A program made the position numbers and the translations under genes. A stretch of 64,000 nucleotides of DNA from an uncultured Rhodanobacteraceae bacterium (GTDB taxonomy: Bacteria; Pseudomonadota; Gammaproteobacteria; Xanthomonadales; SZUA-5): the NCBI GenBank assembly GCA_937928755.1, contig CALEZI010000072.1:1-64000 (forward strand), given 5' to 3'. Each line of letters opens with the position of its first letter. Position 1 is the first letter of the stretch. The notes under the pieces are model-generated. The model saw only the letters and a program-made list of their open reading frames with translations, did no database searches and was not told where the DNA came from. This document shows positions 1-8,057 of this stretch, piece by piece.

Positions 1-3
1 GGG

Positions 4-135
4 CACGGGAAAGGCTTGCGCAACGCGGGCTTCTGGTGGGTCCAGACTTGTCTGGACGCTTTCCCCTTCCAAAGCCAAGAGCGTCCAGACAAGTCTGGAC
101 CCACAACAGCGCGCGCAACCGCGGCCTTTCCCGTG
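4..135. repeat. Nested inverted-repeat element at the window edge
   Basis: Bases 36-60 and 80-104 form a perfect 25-bp inverted repeat with a 19-nt spacer. Each arm is itself nearly palindromic around GTCCAGAC-TT-GTCTGGAC. An outer pair, CACGGGAAAGGC (4-15) and its complement (124-135), encloses it. Together they could fold into a long cruciform. The element lies just beyond the rlmD stop codon, so in an rlmD transcript it could also act as a 3' hairpin. No gene is visible in this segment. Confidence 0.75.
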
Positions 136-172
136 ACCCGTGACCCGTGACCCGTGCCCCGTGCCCCTGCCC
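132..172. repeat. Tandem GTGACCC/GTGCCCC heptamers
   Basis: About five 7-bp units follow the nested inverted repeat head to tail: three of GTGACCC, then GTGCCCC variants. They end about 10 bp before the rlmD stop codon. This is a short simple repeat with no sign of CRISPR spacers. Confidence 0.6.
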
Positions 173-181
173 TTCCCCGCC

Positions 182-1468
182 TCAGCGCCGAACGAACAGC
201 GCCATGCTCTCGACGTGCGCGGTGTGCGCGAACATGTCCATGACGCCGGCCGCAACCAGATCAAAGCCCTTGCGCTGCACCAGGATTGCGGCGTCGCGCG
301 CCAGCGTGCCGGGGTGACAGGAGACGTAGACCAAACGCCCGACCGCCGCGCCCGGCAGGTAGTCGAACACCCGCTCGGCACCGGCGCGCGGCGGATCCAG
401 CAGCACGCGCGAATACGCTGCCTTGCTCCAATCGGCCGCCGATTGGTCCAGCGACAGGTCGGCCACGGCGTAACTCACATTTTCCAGGCCGTTGGCGACG
501 GCATTGCCGCGTGCGCGGGCGATCAGCCCGGCGTCGCCTTCGACGCCGAACACGTGGGCAGCGCGCCGAGCCAGTGGCAGGGTGAAATTCCCCAGACCGC
601 AATAGAGATCGAGCACCCGATCGCTGGTCCCGACCTCGAGCAGATCCAGTGCCTGCGCGACCATCGCCCGATTGATGCTGTGATTGACCTGGACGAAATC
701 GAGCGGCTGGTACTCGATCCGCATTTGCTCGTCGACGGCATAGCTGAGTTGCGGCGGCGGTGCGCCATCGAGATCGATCAGGCTGTCGAGGCCAGCCGGC
801 TGCAGCACGATGCCAAGATCGTGCCGCTCGCCAAATTGCCGCAACTGAGCGCGATCGGCGTCGGTCAGCGGCACCAGGATGCGGAAAACCAGCACCACCC
901 GCTCAGCGGCAGCGACTTCGATCTGCGGGATCGACGCGCGCGCATCCAGCGCGGACACCAGCCGCGAAAGATCCCCGAGGCGCAGCCCGACGCGCGGATC
1001 GAGCACCGGACAATGTTCGATCTCCGCCACATAGCGACCGTTGGCTTCGCGGAAACCGACCAGCGCCCGGCCCTTCTTTTCGACGAAGCGCACCGAAAGT
1101 CGCGCCTTGCGTCTGTAGCCCCAGATATCCCGCTGCAGCGGCTCCAGCATGCGCTGCGGCGCAACCTTTCCGATGCGCTGCAGACTGTCCAGCAACTGTT
1201 TCTGCTTGAATTCAATCTGGCGGCCCGGATCGAGGTGCTGCAGGCTGCAGCCCGAGCAGATCGCGAAATGCGCGCAATGCGGCTCGATGCGATCCGGGCT
1301 GCGTTGCAGGATTTCGTCGACAGCCGCGTCGTCGTACTGGCGATGGCGCTTGGTGACATGCGCCAGCACCCGCTCGCCCGGCAGCGCGCCATCGACGAAT
1401 ACCGCCTTTGCACCGGCGCGCGCGATACCCCGTCCGTCGTGCGCCAGATCCTCGATCAACAACTCCAA
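182..1468 (-). CDS. rlmD: 23S rRNA (uracil-5)-methyltransferase RlmD
   Basis: The enzyme uses SAM to methylate a specific uracil (U1939 in E. coli numbering) of 23S rRNA at carbon 5. The 428-aa protein has the usual TrmA/RlmD layout. A TRAM domain covers about residues 1-55. Cysteines C65, C71, C74 and C153 are the expected 4Fe-4S ligands. A Q-V-N segment lies near 260, the SAM loop VLDLYCGLGNF is at 285-295, and the catalytic C384 lies in YVSCHPGTLARD. The last motif usually reads SCNP, so H385 is a small variation. Length is normal for the family. The gene is divergent from the receiver-Hpt gene, with 87 bp between the two starts. Confidence 0.95.
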   Translation of the reverse strand: MELLIEDLAHDGRGIARAGAKAVFVDGALPGERVLAHVTKRHRQYDDAAVDEILQRSPDRIEPHCAHFAICSGCSLQHLDPGRQIEFKQKQLLDSLQRIGKVAPQRMLEPLQRDIWGYRRKARLSVRFVEKKGRALVGFREANGRYVAEIEHCPVLDPRVGLRLGDLSRLVSALDARASIPQIEVAAAERVVLVFRILVPLTDADRAQLRQFGERHDLGIVLQPAGLDSLIDLDGAPPPQLSYAVDEQMRIEYQPLDFVQVNHSINRAMVAQALDLLEVGTSDRVLDLYCGLGNFTLPLARRAAHVFGVEGDAGLIARARGNAVANGLENVSYAVADLSLDQSAADWSKAAYSRVLLDPPRAGAERVFDYLPGAAVGRLVYVSCHPGTLARDAAILVQRKGFDLVAAGVMDMFAHTAHVESMALFVRR

Positions 1469-1555
1469 CAGAACCTCCGATGGATCGCACCGTTGCCATG
1501 GAAAGCCGGGAATCTAGCGGGGATACTGGTGTTTGGCCACGCGGTGCCTGCGCAC

Positions 1556-2284
1556 ATGATCAACCGCCATTGCCTGATCATCGACGACGATGCGATCGCA
1601 ACGACGTTCCTCAGCGAATGGATGTCCGCGCACGGCTGGCAAGTGGTGTGCGCACGGACACTGGCTGAGGCCGCGAGAGCCCTGGCCGCATCGCGCTTCG
1701 ACATTGCCCTGGTCGACCGCCGCCTGCCCGACGGGGATGGACTTGTTTGGCTCGCGACAAACGCGCTCGCATCGACCACCCGTTGCCTCGTCACCTCCGG
1801 CGAAACCATCGATGCGGGCGACCTTCCCGCGAATGTCGCCTGCCTGCGCAAGCCGCTCGACGTCGACCGGCTGCAGGCCTGGCTGGCGCAATCCGACACC
1901 GGCGCCAGCACTGCAATCACCGAGGGAGCCGCGGCGCCTGAGGTAGCGCCGTTGCTCGACGATTCTCTCGCAGTGACGCGCTACGGCGGGAACATTCAGG
2001 CGCTGCGCTCGCTGCGCGCCATGTTACTGAGCGAACTGCGCGACAGTGGCCCGTGGCGCTCGCAACTGCGAAAAGCGCCACCGGCAAACACCGCCCTGGA
2101 TGCCCTGCACCGCCTGCGCGCCGCCAGCGCCCTGACCGGTTGCGTGCGACTGGGGCAGGTCAGCGAAACTCTCGAAGCCGATCTGCGGCGCGGACTGCCC
2201 GGGGATACCCGCTCTCTGCAGCGCCTCGACGACACCATCGATGCAACCATCGCGGCGATCACGGCAGTGACTTGCGGAAGCTGA
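1556..2284 (+). CDS. Response regulator receiver-Hpt protein
   Basis: This 242-aa protein pairs a receiver domain (about 5-112) with a C-terminal histidine phosphotransfer domain (about 140-235). The receiver keeps acidic D10-D12, phospho-acceptor D54 in ALVDRRLPDG, and K99 in LRKP. The Hpt site is H185 in LHRLRAASALTG, close to the usual HxLKGxS pattern. It has no DNA-binding output domain, so it probably works inside a multistep phosphorelay; no partner histidine kinase is adjacent. The ATG at 1556 was chosen because homology begins there. The reading frame stays open further upstream, but only as antisense to rlmD. Confidence 0.85.
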   Translation: MINRHCLIIDDDAIATTFLSEWMSAHGWQVVCARTLAEAARALAASRFDIALVDRRLPDGDGLVWLATNALASTTRCLVTSGETIDAGDLPANVACLRKPLDVDRLQAWLAQSDTGASTAITEGAAAPEVAPLLDDSLAVTRYGGNIQALRSLRAMLLSELRDSGPWRSQLRKAPPANTALDALHRLRAASALTGCVRLGQVSETLEADLRRGLPGDTRSLQRLDDTIDATIAAITAVTCGS

Positions 2285-2508
2285 CTTGACCGGCGTCACG
2301 GCCACACGGCGGTGGCGCAAAGTGATGCGCGCCGGCATCGGGCGCGCGCGCTCGCTGTCGCAAACCCGCCCGGAGTACCGTTGCCCCCCGCATCGACGCC
2401 GATGTCCGGTTTTTGCGGCAACCCCGTTTCCTGACAGTAATGCTCGCAACGCGCCTTTGCCGAACCAGGCCGCGCGAGTGGCCAGGAACCGACAAGGAGA
2501 TCGCAAAC

Positions 2509-4095
2509 ATGACGATGGGCAAACGACTTTTCGCGCTGGGTACAGGCTTGCTCGCGACCACCGCGGCGCTTGCCGTGGACTACGCCGGCACCGGCGTGGG
2601 CGCGATACCGGACAACAATCCGAACGGACTGAATGTGAGTTTCAACACCACCGGCTTCCAGGGGCCGCTTGGGCATGTACGTGTCAGCCTCAACATCAAC
2701 CACACTTATATTGGGGATTTGCGCGCCACATTGATCTCGCCCAACGGCACCGCGCGTCTGGTTCTGTTCTCGCGCGTCGGCTACAAACGCGCCAGTGCCT
2801 CCGGCGTGGCCGCCAATCTCGTCGGTGCCTACGTGTTCGACGACACCCTCGGTGGCGACTTGTGGGCAGCCACCGCCGGCCTCACCAGCGATCAAGTCGT
2901 GGCACCGGGCCCCTATCGCACAAGTACCACTGGCTTCAGCGGCATCTCCGACGCCGGCGGTTGCTCGACTCACCTGAATCTGGCCTTCGGCGGGCTCAGT
3001 CCGGCGCAAGCCGGTGGCGTCTGGACCTTGAATCTGGCCGACCTGGCGGCCGGCGACACCGGCACGCTGAACTCGGCGACCTTGTCCTTGACGGCAAGCA
3101 ATGTGATGTTCGCGTCCGGCTTCGAATCGGGCGCTCCGGGCCCTGCGCCTGCGGCTTCTGCCGCAGTCGGCACCTGCCGCAAGGCCCTGTTCGACTACAC
3201 CGGCGATGGCCGCAGCGACTATGCGACGGTGCGCAACACCGGCGGCGGTCCAGCTGGGGCGTTAACCTGGACAATTCTGGAAAACGGCGGCGGCAGCAGC
3301 CAGAGCTTTGTGCACGGTAACGCCGGCGATGCCCGCATCGACGGCGACTTCGACGGCGACGGCATCGCCGACGCGGTCGCCTGGAGCAACGGAAGCTACC
3401 TGGTGCGACGCTCCTCCCGCCCGCTGGATGCGTTGCTGCAAATCCCGCTGGGTCAGTTCAACGACAATCCCCGGCACGTCGGCGACTATGATGGTGATCG
3501 CGTCAGCGACGCTGCCGTATATCGCGACCCCTTCGTCCCCGGCGCGCCGGCGCTGTTCCTGATCCGCCTGTCGTCCACTGGGCAATTGCGTACGCTGACC
3601 GTCGGCGAGTCGGGTGCCTTTCCGTCCGGCGGCATCGACCTGAATGGCGACAACCGCGCCGACGTCATGGTGCAGACCACCGGGGCGGGCAATGTCGGTC
3701 GCTTCCGCCAGTACGACGGCACCAGCGGTTTCAATTTCCTCGACACCACCTTTGGACTGCCCAACGACGTTTATCTCACCGGCAACCACGCGGGCAACCC
3801 GCGCGGCGATATCACCGTGGTGCGCGGCGTGGCCGGCACCATCAACTGGACCACACGTGAGGCGATCAGCGGCTTGGCGCAGCCGACCGTGCAACTCGGG
3901 AATTCAACCACGGACTTCGTGCTCACCGGCGACTACGACGGCGATGGCCTCGACGACTACTCGGTGTGGCGCCCGAGCGCCATGCCGGGACAATCGAAGT
4001 TCATCGTCCGTCGTTCGAGTAATCCGGGCGTGCTGATCGAGGTGTTCGCCGGCGAGCAGGGGGATTCCCCGCTGGCCAACACGCGCGCCAACTGA
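2509..4095 (+). CDS. Secreted proprotein-convertase P-domain protein with FG-GAP repeats
   Basis: The 528-aa protein begins with a signal peptide (about 1-22) and is probably exported. Residues 40-195 resemble the beta-jelly-roll P domain of subtilisin-like convertases (LNINHTYIGDLRATLISP). Residues 201-207 read FASGFES, a variant of the G-F-E signature found at the ends of two other secreted proteins here. The C-terminal 300 residues carry at least four FG-GAP/VCBS-like motifs of DxDGDG type (DFDGDGIAD, DYDGDRVSD, DYDGDGLDD), probably calcium-binding propeller blades. No protease catalytic domain is present. The start at 2509 follows an AAGGAGA ribosome site at 2494-2500, which excludes the longer upstream frame. 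Confidence 0.85.
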   Translation: MTMGKRLFALGTGLLATTAALAVDYAGTGVGAIPDNNPNGLNVSFNTTGFQGPLGHVRVSLNINHTYIGDLRATLISPNGTARLVLFSRVGYKRASASGVAANLVGAYVFDDTLGGDLWAATAGLTSDQVVAPGPYRTSTTGFSGISDAGGCSTHLNLAFGGLSPAQAGGVWTLNLADLAAGDTGTLNSATLSLTASNVMFASGFESGAPGPAPAASAAVGTCRKALFDYTGDGRSDYATVRNTGGGPAGALTWTILENGGGSSQSFVHGNAGDARIDGDFDGDGIADAVAWSNGSYLVRRSSRPLDALLQIPLGQFNDNPRHVGDYDGDRVSDAAVYRDPFVPGAPALFLIRLSSTGQLRTLTVGESGAFPSGGIDLNGDNRADVMVQTTGAGNVGRFRQYDGTSGFNFLDTTFGLPNDVYLTGNHAGNPRGDITVVRGVAGTINWTTREAISGLAQPTVQLGNSTTDFVLTGDYDGDGLDDYSVWRPSAMPGQSKFIVRRSSNPGVLIEVFAGEQGDSPLANTRAN

Positions 4096-4112
4096 AGCAG
4101 GCGAAGGCAACA

Positions 4113-4137
4113 TGCGCGGGTCCTGATGGACCGCGCA
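4113..4137 (+). terminator. Possible terminator hairpin after the P-domain gene
   Basis: TGCGCGGGTCC (4113-4123) pairs with GGACCGCGCA (4128-4137) around a 4-nt loop, with one bulged G. It lies 18 nt after the stop codon, between convergent genes. No T-tract follows, so intrinsic termination is uncertain. The rest of the 280-bp gap to 4376 shows no gene. Confidence 0.4.
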
Positions 4138-4375
4138 AACGGGCCTGGTCGCCGCATTGAGCGCGCAATCGACACTGGCAGGCTGTGCTGTGCTGACCAC
4201 ACCAGACCGGGGTGGTCGGCACACGCGGGCAGCGGGTCATCGAGGGCAACACACGGCTTCAGCTTTCGAATCTGCGGAGCGGCAATTGTGCCCGCGCTGA
4301 TTGCCGATGACAGCGCCGGCACGGGCTTCGACCACAAGTGCGAACGCCTGCACGAAGTCGGCGGCGCTCAGCGGT

Positions 4376-4684
4376 TCAGAACTTGTCCGGGCGCAGAATT
4401 TCCACATCCAGCAGAAAGGCCACCATGGCGTAATCGGCGTAGTAGCGCTTCTGTATGTGATCGAGCAGCGTCTCCGCTTGCAGACGCGGGCAGATCACCT
4501 CGATGCGTATGTTGGCCGCCTCGCTCCAGGCCGCATTGCGCACTCCACGGCTACCGCGTCCACGCGCATCCGAGACGGTGTATCCGCGCACCCCCAGGCG
4601 CTCCAGATCGCGCAGCAAGGTCTGCTCGATGGCAGCCTCGGTGATGACCGTGAGCAACATCCGCTTCTCGGTCGATACGGTCAT
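4376..4684 (-). CDS. sbtB: SbtB-type PII-like signalling protein
   Basis: This 102-aa protein has the PII ferredoxin-like fold pattern: an N-terminal strand (LLTVITEAAIE), a helix, a flexible T-loop region around residues 33-52 rich in Gly and Arg (VSDARGRGSRG), then IRIEVICP. SbtB proteins bind adenylyl nucleotides and modulate the bicarbonate transporter SbtA. The C-terminal CGPxGC redox loop of some cyanobacterial SbtB proteins is absent. The start codon overlaps the sbtA stop as ATGA (4681-4684), so the two are translationally coupled. The assignment rests as much on this pairing as on sequence. Confidence 0.85.
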   Translation of the reverse strand: MTVSTEKRMLLTVITEAAIEQTLLRDLERLGVRGYTVSDARGRGSRGVRNAAWSEAANIRIEVICPRLQAETLLDHIQKRYYADYAMVAFLLDVEILRPDKF

Positions 4685-5619
4685 GGGCCTGCTCCGAGCA
4701 GCTGCGCCAGTCGATGATAGAGCGGGATTCCGAGGAGAATGTTGAATGGAAAGGTCACGCCCAGAGCGACGCCCAGCGACAACGCCGGGTTGGCCTGCGG
4801 CACGGCGACGCGCATGGCTGCCGGCACCGCGATGTAGGAAGCGCTCGCAGCCAGCGTGGCGAGCAGCGTCAATCCGCCCACCGACAAGCCCAACAGCAAA
4901 CCGCAGCCCAGCCCGAGTGCCGCCGACAGCAACGGCATCAGCAGGCCAAAGGCAAGCAGAAACAGGCCATTGCGGCGTAATTCGCCGACGTGGTGGCTGA
5001 CGATCAGCCCCATCTCCAGCAGAAACAGCGCCAACACGCCCTTGAACAGATCGTAGAACAGCCCCTTGATCGGCGCGAGCCCCTCGGGGCCGGCAATCCA
5101 GCCGATCGCCATTCCGCCCAGCAGCAGAGTCACGCCCTTGCCGAGGAAGGTTTCGTGCGCCAGTACTCGCCAGTTGGTTTCGCGCCCGATGCCGCGCACC
5201 AACACGATGCCGACCATGATCGCCGGCACTTCCATGGCGGCAAGAAAGATCGTCAACTGGGATTCGAATTCGATGCCGCGCGCCATCAGCCAGTTCACCC
5301 CGACGGCGAAGGTGGCCACGCTCACCGATCCATAGTGCGCCGCGGTGGCTGCCGCGTCGGCGCGACTCAAGCGACCCAGATGACGCAGGATCGCGAAGGC
5401 GATCAAGGTCTGCACGACACCCAGCGACACCACCGCCACCAGTTGCGGCAACAAGGGAGCGAGCGCCTGCTTGGCCAGACCCTCGCCACCCTTGAGGCCG
5501 ATCGCCAGCAACAGGAACAGCGACAGCGAGTCGTACAGGGCCGACGGCAGTCTGAGATCGGAACGCGCCAGTCCGGCAGCGAGACCCAGCAGAAAGAACA
5601 GGATTACGACGTCGATCAT
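4681..5619 (-). CDS. sbtA: Sodium-dependent bicarbonate transporter SbtA family protein
   Basis: A 312-aa inner-membrane protein with about ten hydrophobic segments in two inverted halves, as in the SbtA (DUF897) family. Recognisable segments include LRLPSALYDSLSLFLLLAIGLKGG, AAHYGSVSVATF near residue 105, and a second-half segment ASASYIAVPAAMR. Cyanobacterial relatives import HCO3- with Na+. Many non-cyanobacterial members are uncharacterised, so the substrate is inferred. The ATG at 5619 matches family N-termini; the upstream in-frame extension to 5700 has no hydrophobic character. It is followed immediately by sbtB and preceded by terC. Confidence 0.88.
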   Translation of the reverse strand: MIDVVILFFLLGLAAGLARSDLRLPSALYDSLSLFLLLAIGLKGGEGLAKQALAPLLPQLVAVVSLGVVQTLIAFAILRHLGRLSRADAAATAAHYGSVSVATFAVGVNWLMARGIEFESQLTIFLAAMEVPAIMVGIVLVRGIGRETNWRVLAHETFLGKGVTLLLGGMAIGWIAGPEGLAPIKGLFYDLFKGVLALFLLEMGLIVSHHVGELRRNGLFLLAFGLLMPLLSAALGLGCGLLLGLSVGGLTLLATLAASASYIAVPAAMRVAVPQANPALSLGVALGVTFPFNILLGIPLYHRLAQLLGAGP

Positions 5620-5665
5620 GGTCGGTGGCTGGAGTGCATTGCGGCAGGGACCCGCGTGCAGCGGT

Positions 5666-5703
5666 CGCTTGCCCCCAGTCCGACGCTCGGCGGGGGGCAA
5701 GCG
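5666..5703. repeat. Stem-loop between terC and sbtA
   Basis: CGCTTGCCCCC (5666-5676) and GGGGGCAAGCG (5693-5703) form a perfect 11-bp stem with a 16-nt loop. It lies just after the terC stop and 47 bp before the sbtA start. It could terminate terC transcription, attenuate readthrough, or stabilise mRNA ends. There is no T-tract on either strand. Confidence 0.6.
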
Positions 5704-5709
5704 TCCCGA

Positions 5710-6705
5710 TCAACTTGCCGTGGGCGCAGCCTGGGTGCGCGTCTTGTACAGCGAATAGGCGACGCCGATCGCCAGCAGGCTGAAGGTAACCGACAGCGAG
5801 ATCGCCGGATCGAGCTTTCCATGGATCTGGTTCCAGAAGATCTTCGCACCAATGAACACCAGGATCACCGCCAGCGCGTACTTCAGGTACTTGAAGCGGT
5901 GGATGACCGCGGCCAGCGCAAAATACAGCGCGCGCAGGCCGAGGATGGCGAAGATGTTGGAGGTGTAGATGATGAACGGGTCGCTGGTGATCGCGAAGAT
6001 CGCCGGAACCGAGTCGACGGCGAAGATGACATCGGCGACTTCGACCAGCACCAGCGCGAAGAACAGCGGCGTCGCCCACAGCACGCTCTTTGCGCCGGGC
6101 GCAGCGGAAGCCGGCAGGCGCACGAAGAACTGGTTGCCGTGGACCTGCTCGGTAACGCGCATGCGCCTGCGCATCCACTTCAGTAGTGGGTTGTTGCCGA
6201 TGTCCGGCATGTTGTCGATCATCCACAGCATCTTGATGCCGGTCGCAATCAGGAATGCGCCGAACAGATAAAGCACCCAGCCAAACTCGCTGACCAGGGT
6301 GGCGCCGAGGCCGATCATGATCCCGCGCAGCACGATCACCCCGAGGATGCCCCAGAACAGCACCCGGTGCTGGTAGATGCGCGGTACGGCGAAGTAACTG
6401 AAAATCAGCGCAATCACGAACACATTGTCGAGCGCCAACGACTTCTCGATGAGGAAACCGGTGAAGTACTGCATGCCGCTGGTGGCGCCGAGGTACCACC
6501 AGACCCAGGCACCGAAGACGCTCGCCACCGCGATGTAGCCCGCCGAGAGCCACAGGCTTTCCTTGACGTCGATCTCGTGGTCCTTCTTGTTGAGCACGCC
6601 GAGATCGAAAACCAGCAGGCCGATGACGATCGCCAGGAAGAGCAACCAGAGCCATGCTTCCTGACCGAACAGGTCGCGCGCGAACAGATGTGCGATCGTA
6701 TCCAT
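5710..6705 (-). CDS. TerC/Alx family membrane protein
   Basis: A 331-aa integral membrane protein of the TerC family. It has the two hallmark acidic segments, LALDNVFVIALIF (about 90-102) and VADVIFAVDSVPA (about 221-233), each inside a hydrophobic helix. Alx and TerC homologues are linked to manganese export and membrane-protein metalation; older tellurite-resistance annotations are less informative. The ATG at 6705 gives a typical N-terminus. It lies between the nhaR-type gene and sbtA on the same strand. Confidence 0.9.
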   Translation of the reverse strand: MDTIAHLFARDLFGQEAWLWLLFLAIVIGLLVFDLGVLNKKDHEIDVKESLWLSAGYIAVASVFGAWVWWYLGATSGMQYFTGFLIEKSLALDNVFVIALIFSYFAVPRIYQHRVLFWGILGVIVLRGIMIGLGATLVSEFGWVLYLFGAFLIATGIKMLWMIDNMPDIGNNPLLKWMRRRMRVTEQVHGNQFFVRLPASAAPGAKSVLWATPLFFALVLVEVADVIFAVDSVPAIFAITSDPFIIYTSNIFAILGLRALYFALAAVIHRFKYLKYALAVILVFIGAKIFWNQIHGKLDPAISLSVTFSLLAIGVAYSLYKTRTQAAPTAS

Positions 6706-6848
6706 GCAAGCCCCCCGAGGGCACTGGTGCGGGCGCCCAACATCTCAGCACCATGCTGCCGGAGGCCCGTTGAAGGCGCAGCATGAGGCTGCCCCCATTC
6801 GCGGAAAAGTTGAATTAACTACGCACGACCTTCGGGAAATTCGAACGA

Positions 6849-7745
6849 TCAGGAGAGCGAACGCGCAGCCGCCTCGATCATGGCGCGCACGCCCGGGTGG
6901 CTGACGCGGCGTTCGGTGGAAATCGCGTAGTAGCTTTCGACGATATCGCCGGCTGGCCCAAGCAGGAGCGCATCGTAGGCATGTTCGATCTCGCCGCGGA
7001 TCGCGATCGGCGCCGGGAACACGCCAGCACCGGCGCGCGCAAAAACCTTCATCAATGCGCTGTCGTCGAACTCTCCGACCACGTGCGGCACCACCCGCTG
7101 TTCCTCGAACCAGTCCATCAACTGCGCGCGCACCGGGGAGTCCTCGCTGGGCAGCAGCAACGGTCGACCGTGCAGGCAATGCGGCACACTCCTTGCGGGA
7201 AGGTCCAGCGCACGCGGCGCGTACAGGCCGATCGTGCTGCTGCCGAGCTTGTGGCTGTAACTGCGCAAGCTCAGGCCGGACGGCGCCGGGCGGATCGCCA
7301 GCACGCAGTCCAGACGGTGCAGCGCCAACTCCGCAAGCAGGTTCTCCAGCTTGCCCTCGCGACAGACCAGGCGCAGCGGGTCTGCCAGTTGTTGCGCGGG
7401 CGCGATCAGCCGGTGCGCCACCGACTTGGGCACCGCGTCGGCCACACCAACGCGAAAACTCTGCTCGCGTCCGGCTGGCAGCGCCTTCAGCGCCTCGCCC
7501 AGTTCCGCCGCCAGCGAGAACATCTCGTCGGCATAGGAATAGGCAACGCGCCCGGCCTCGGTCAGTTCCAGTCGTTTTCCCACCGGGCTGAACAGCGCCA
7601 CGCCGACGCTGTCCTCGAGTTGCTTGAGTTGCCCGCTCAGTGTCTGCGGCGTGAGATGCAGCCTCTCCGCAGCACGCGTGACTCCACCCGCGCGCACGAC
7701 CGCCCAGAAGTAGTGCAGATGCTTGTAGTTGAGCGAGCGTCGCAT
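6849..7745 (-). CDS. nhaR: NhaR-type LysR family transcriptional activator
   Basis: The 298-aa protein has an N-terminal winged helix-turn-helix (about 6-65) with LHYFWAVVRAGGVTRAAERL followed by LTPQTLSGQLKQLE. This is the diagnostic NhaR version of the LysR helix-turn-helix. The remainder is a LysR substrate-binding domain. In E. coli NhaR activates the Na+/H+ antiporter gene nhaA in response to sodium. No nhaA is present here; instead terC, sbtA and sbtB follow on the same strand, with 143 bp between nhaR and terC. A role in sodium-linked control of those genes is inference. Confidence 0.88.
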   Translation of the reverse strand: MRRSLNYKHLHYFWAVVRAGGVTRAAERLHLTPQTLSGQLKQLEDSVGVALFSPVGKRLELTEAGRVAYSYADEMFSLAAELGEALKALPAGREQSFRVGVADAVPKSVAHRLIAPAQQLADPLRLVCREGKLENLLAELALHRLDCVLAIRPAPSGLSLRSYSHKLGSSTIGLYAPRALDLPARSVPHCLHGRPLLLPSEDSPVRAQLMDWFEEQRVVPHVVGEFDDSALMKVFARAGAGVFPAPIAIRGEIEHAYDALLLGPAGDIVESYYAISTERRVSHPGVRAMIEAAARSLS

Positions 7746-8057
7746 TCCGGAGGTCCTTCAAAAAGGCGTAATGGCCTGGCACAAAGCTGAGGCCGTCTCG
7801 AATCGATAGCCGGTGCCGCCTGGCTCCGGCACAAGGCGCCAGACGCGGCACGGTCGCGCCAACGCGCCCCATCGTATACTCGACGTTGGCTGGAACTTCG
7901 CTCTGCGCGATGCGTGCAGCGAAAATCCTGACATCGGGAAACGACCGGATGCGCTTTTCAGGGCCGGTCGTGTCTGCGATCGACTGCCCAGCCAACTCCG
8001 CTCGCCGTCAGGTGCACTGCACCTTGCGCCAGAACCGCTTTTGCTCAGGGCCACACC
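7746..8057. other. Divergent promoter region, nhaR / metalloprotease
   Basis: This 312-bp gap separates two divergent genes and must hold both promoters. A TATACT hexamer at 7875-7880 could be a -10 box for the rightward gene, but no good -35 box is visible 17 bp upstream. No gene or strong repeat was seen. Confidence 0.4.

Noticed and set aside
132..172. A CRISPR-like array at the heptamer repeats
   Set aside because: Units are 7 bp with no spacers and no cas genes nearby. It is a simple tandem repeat.
140..1555. A long plus-strand open frame running into the receiver-Hpt gene
   Set aside because: This part is antisense to rlmD and has no domain; it is open only because of the high GC content. 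The real gene begins at 1556.
4376..6784. An 802-codon minus-strand frame
   Set aside because: Only its last 102 codons (sbtB) are real. The rest overlaps sbtA and terC in another frame and reads as Arg/Ala-rich noise.
6706..6848. A yybP-ykoY (manganese) riboswitch in the terC leader
   Set aside because: TerC/Alx genes often have one, but the leader lacks the expected GGGGAGTAG start and the conserved pairing could not be found.
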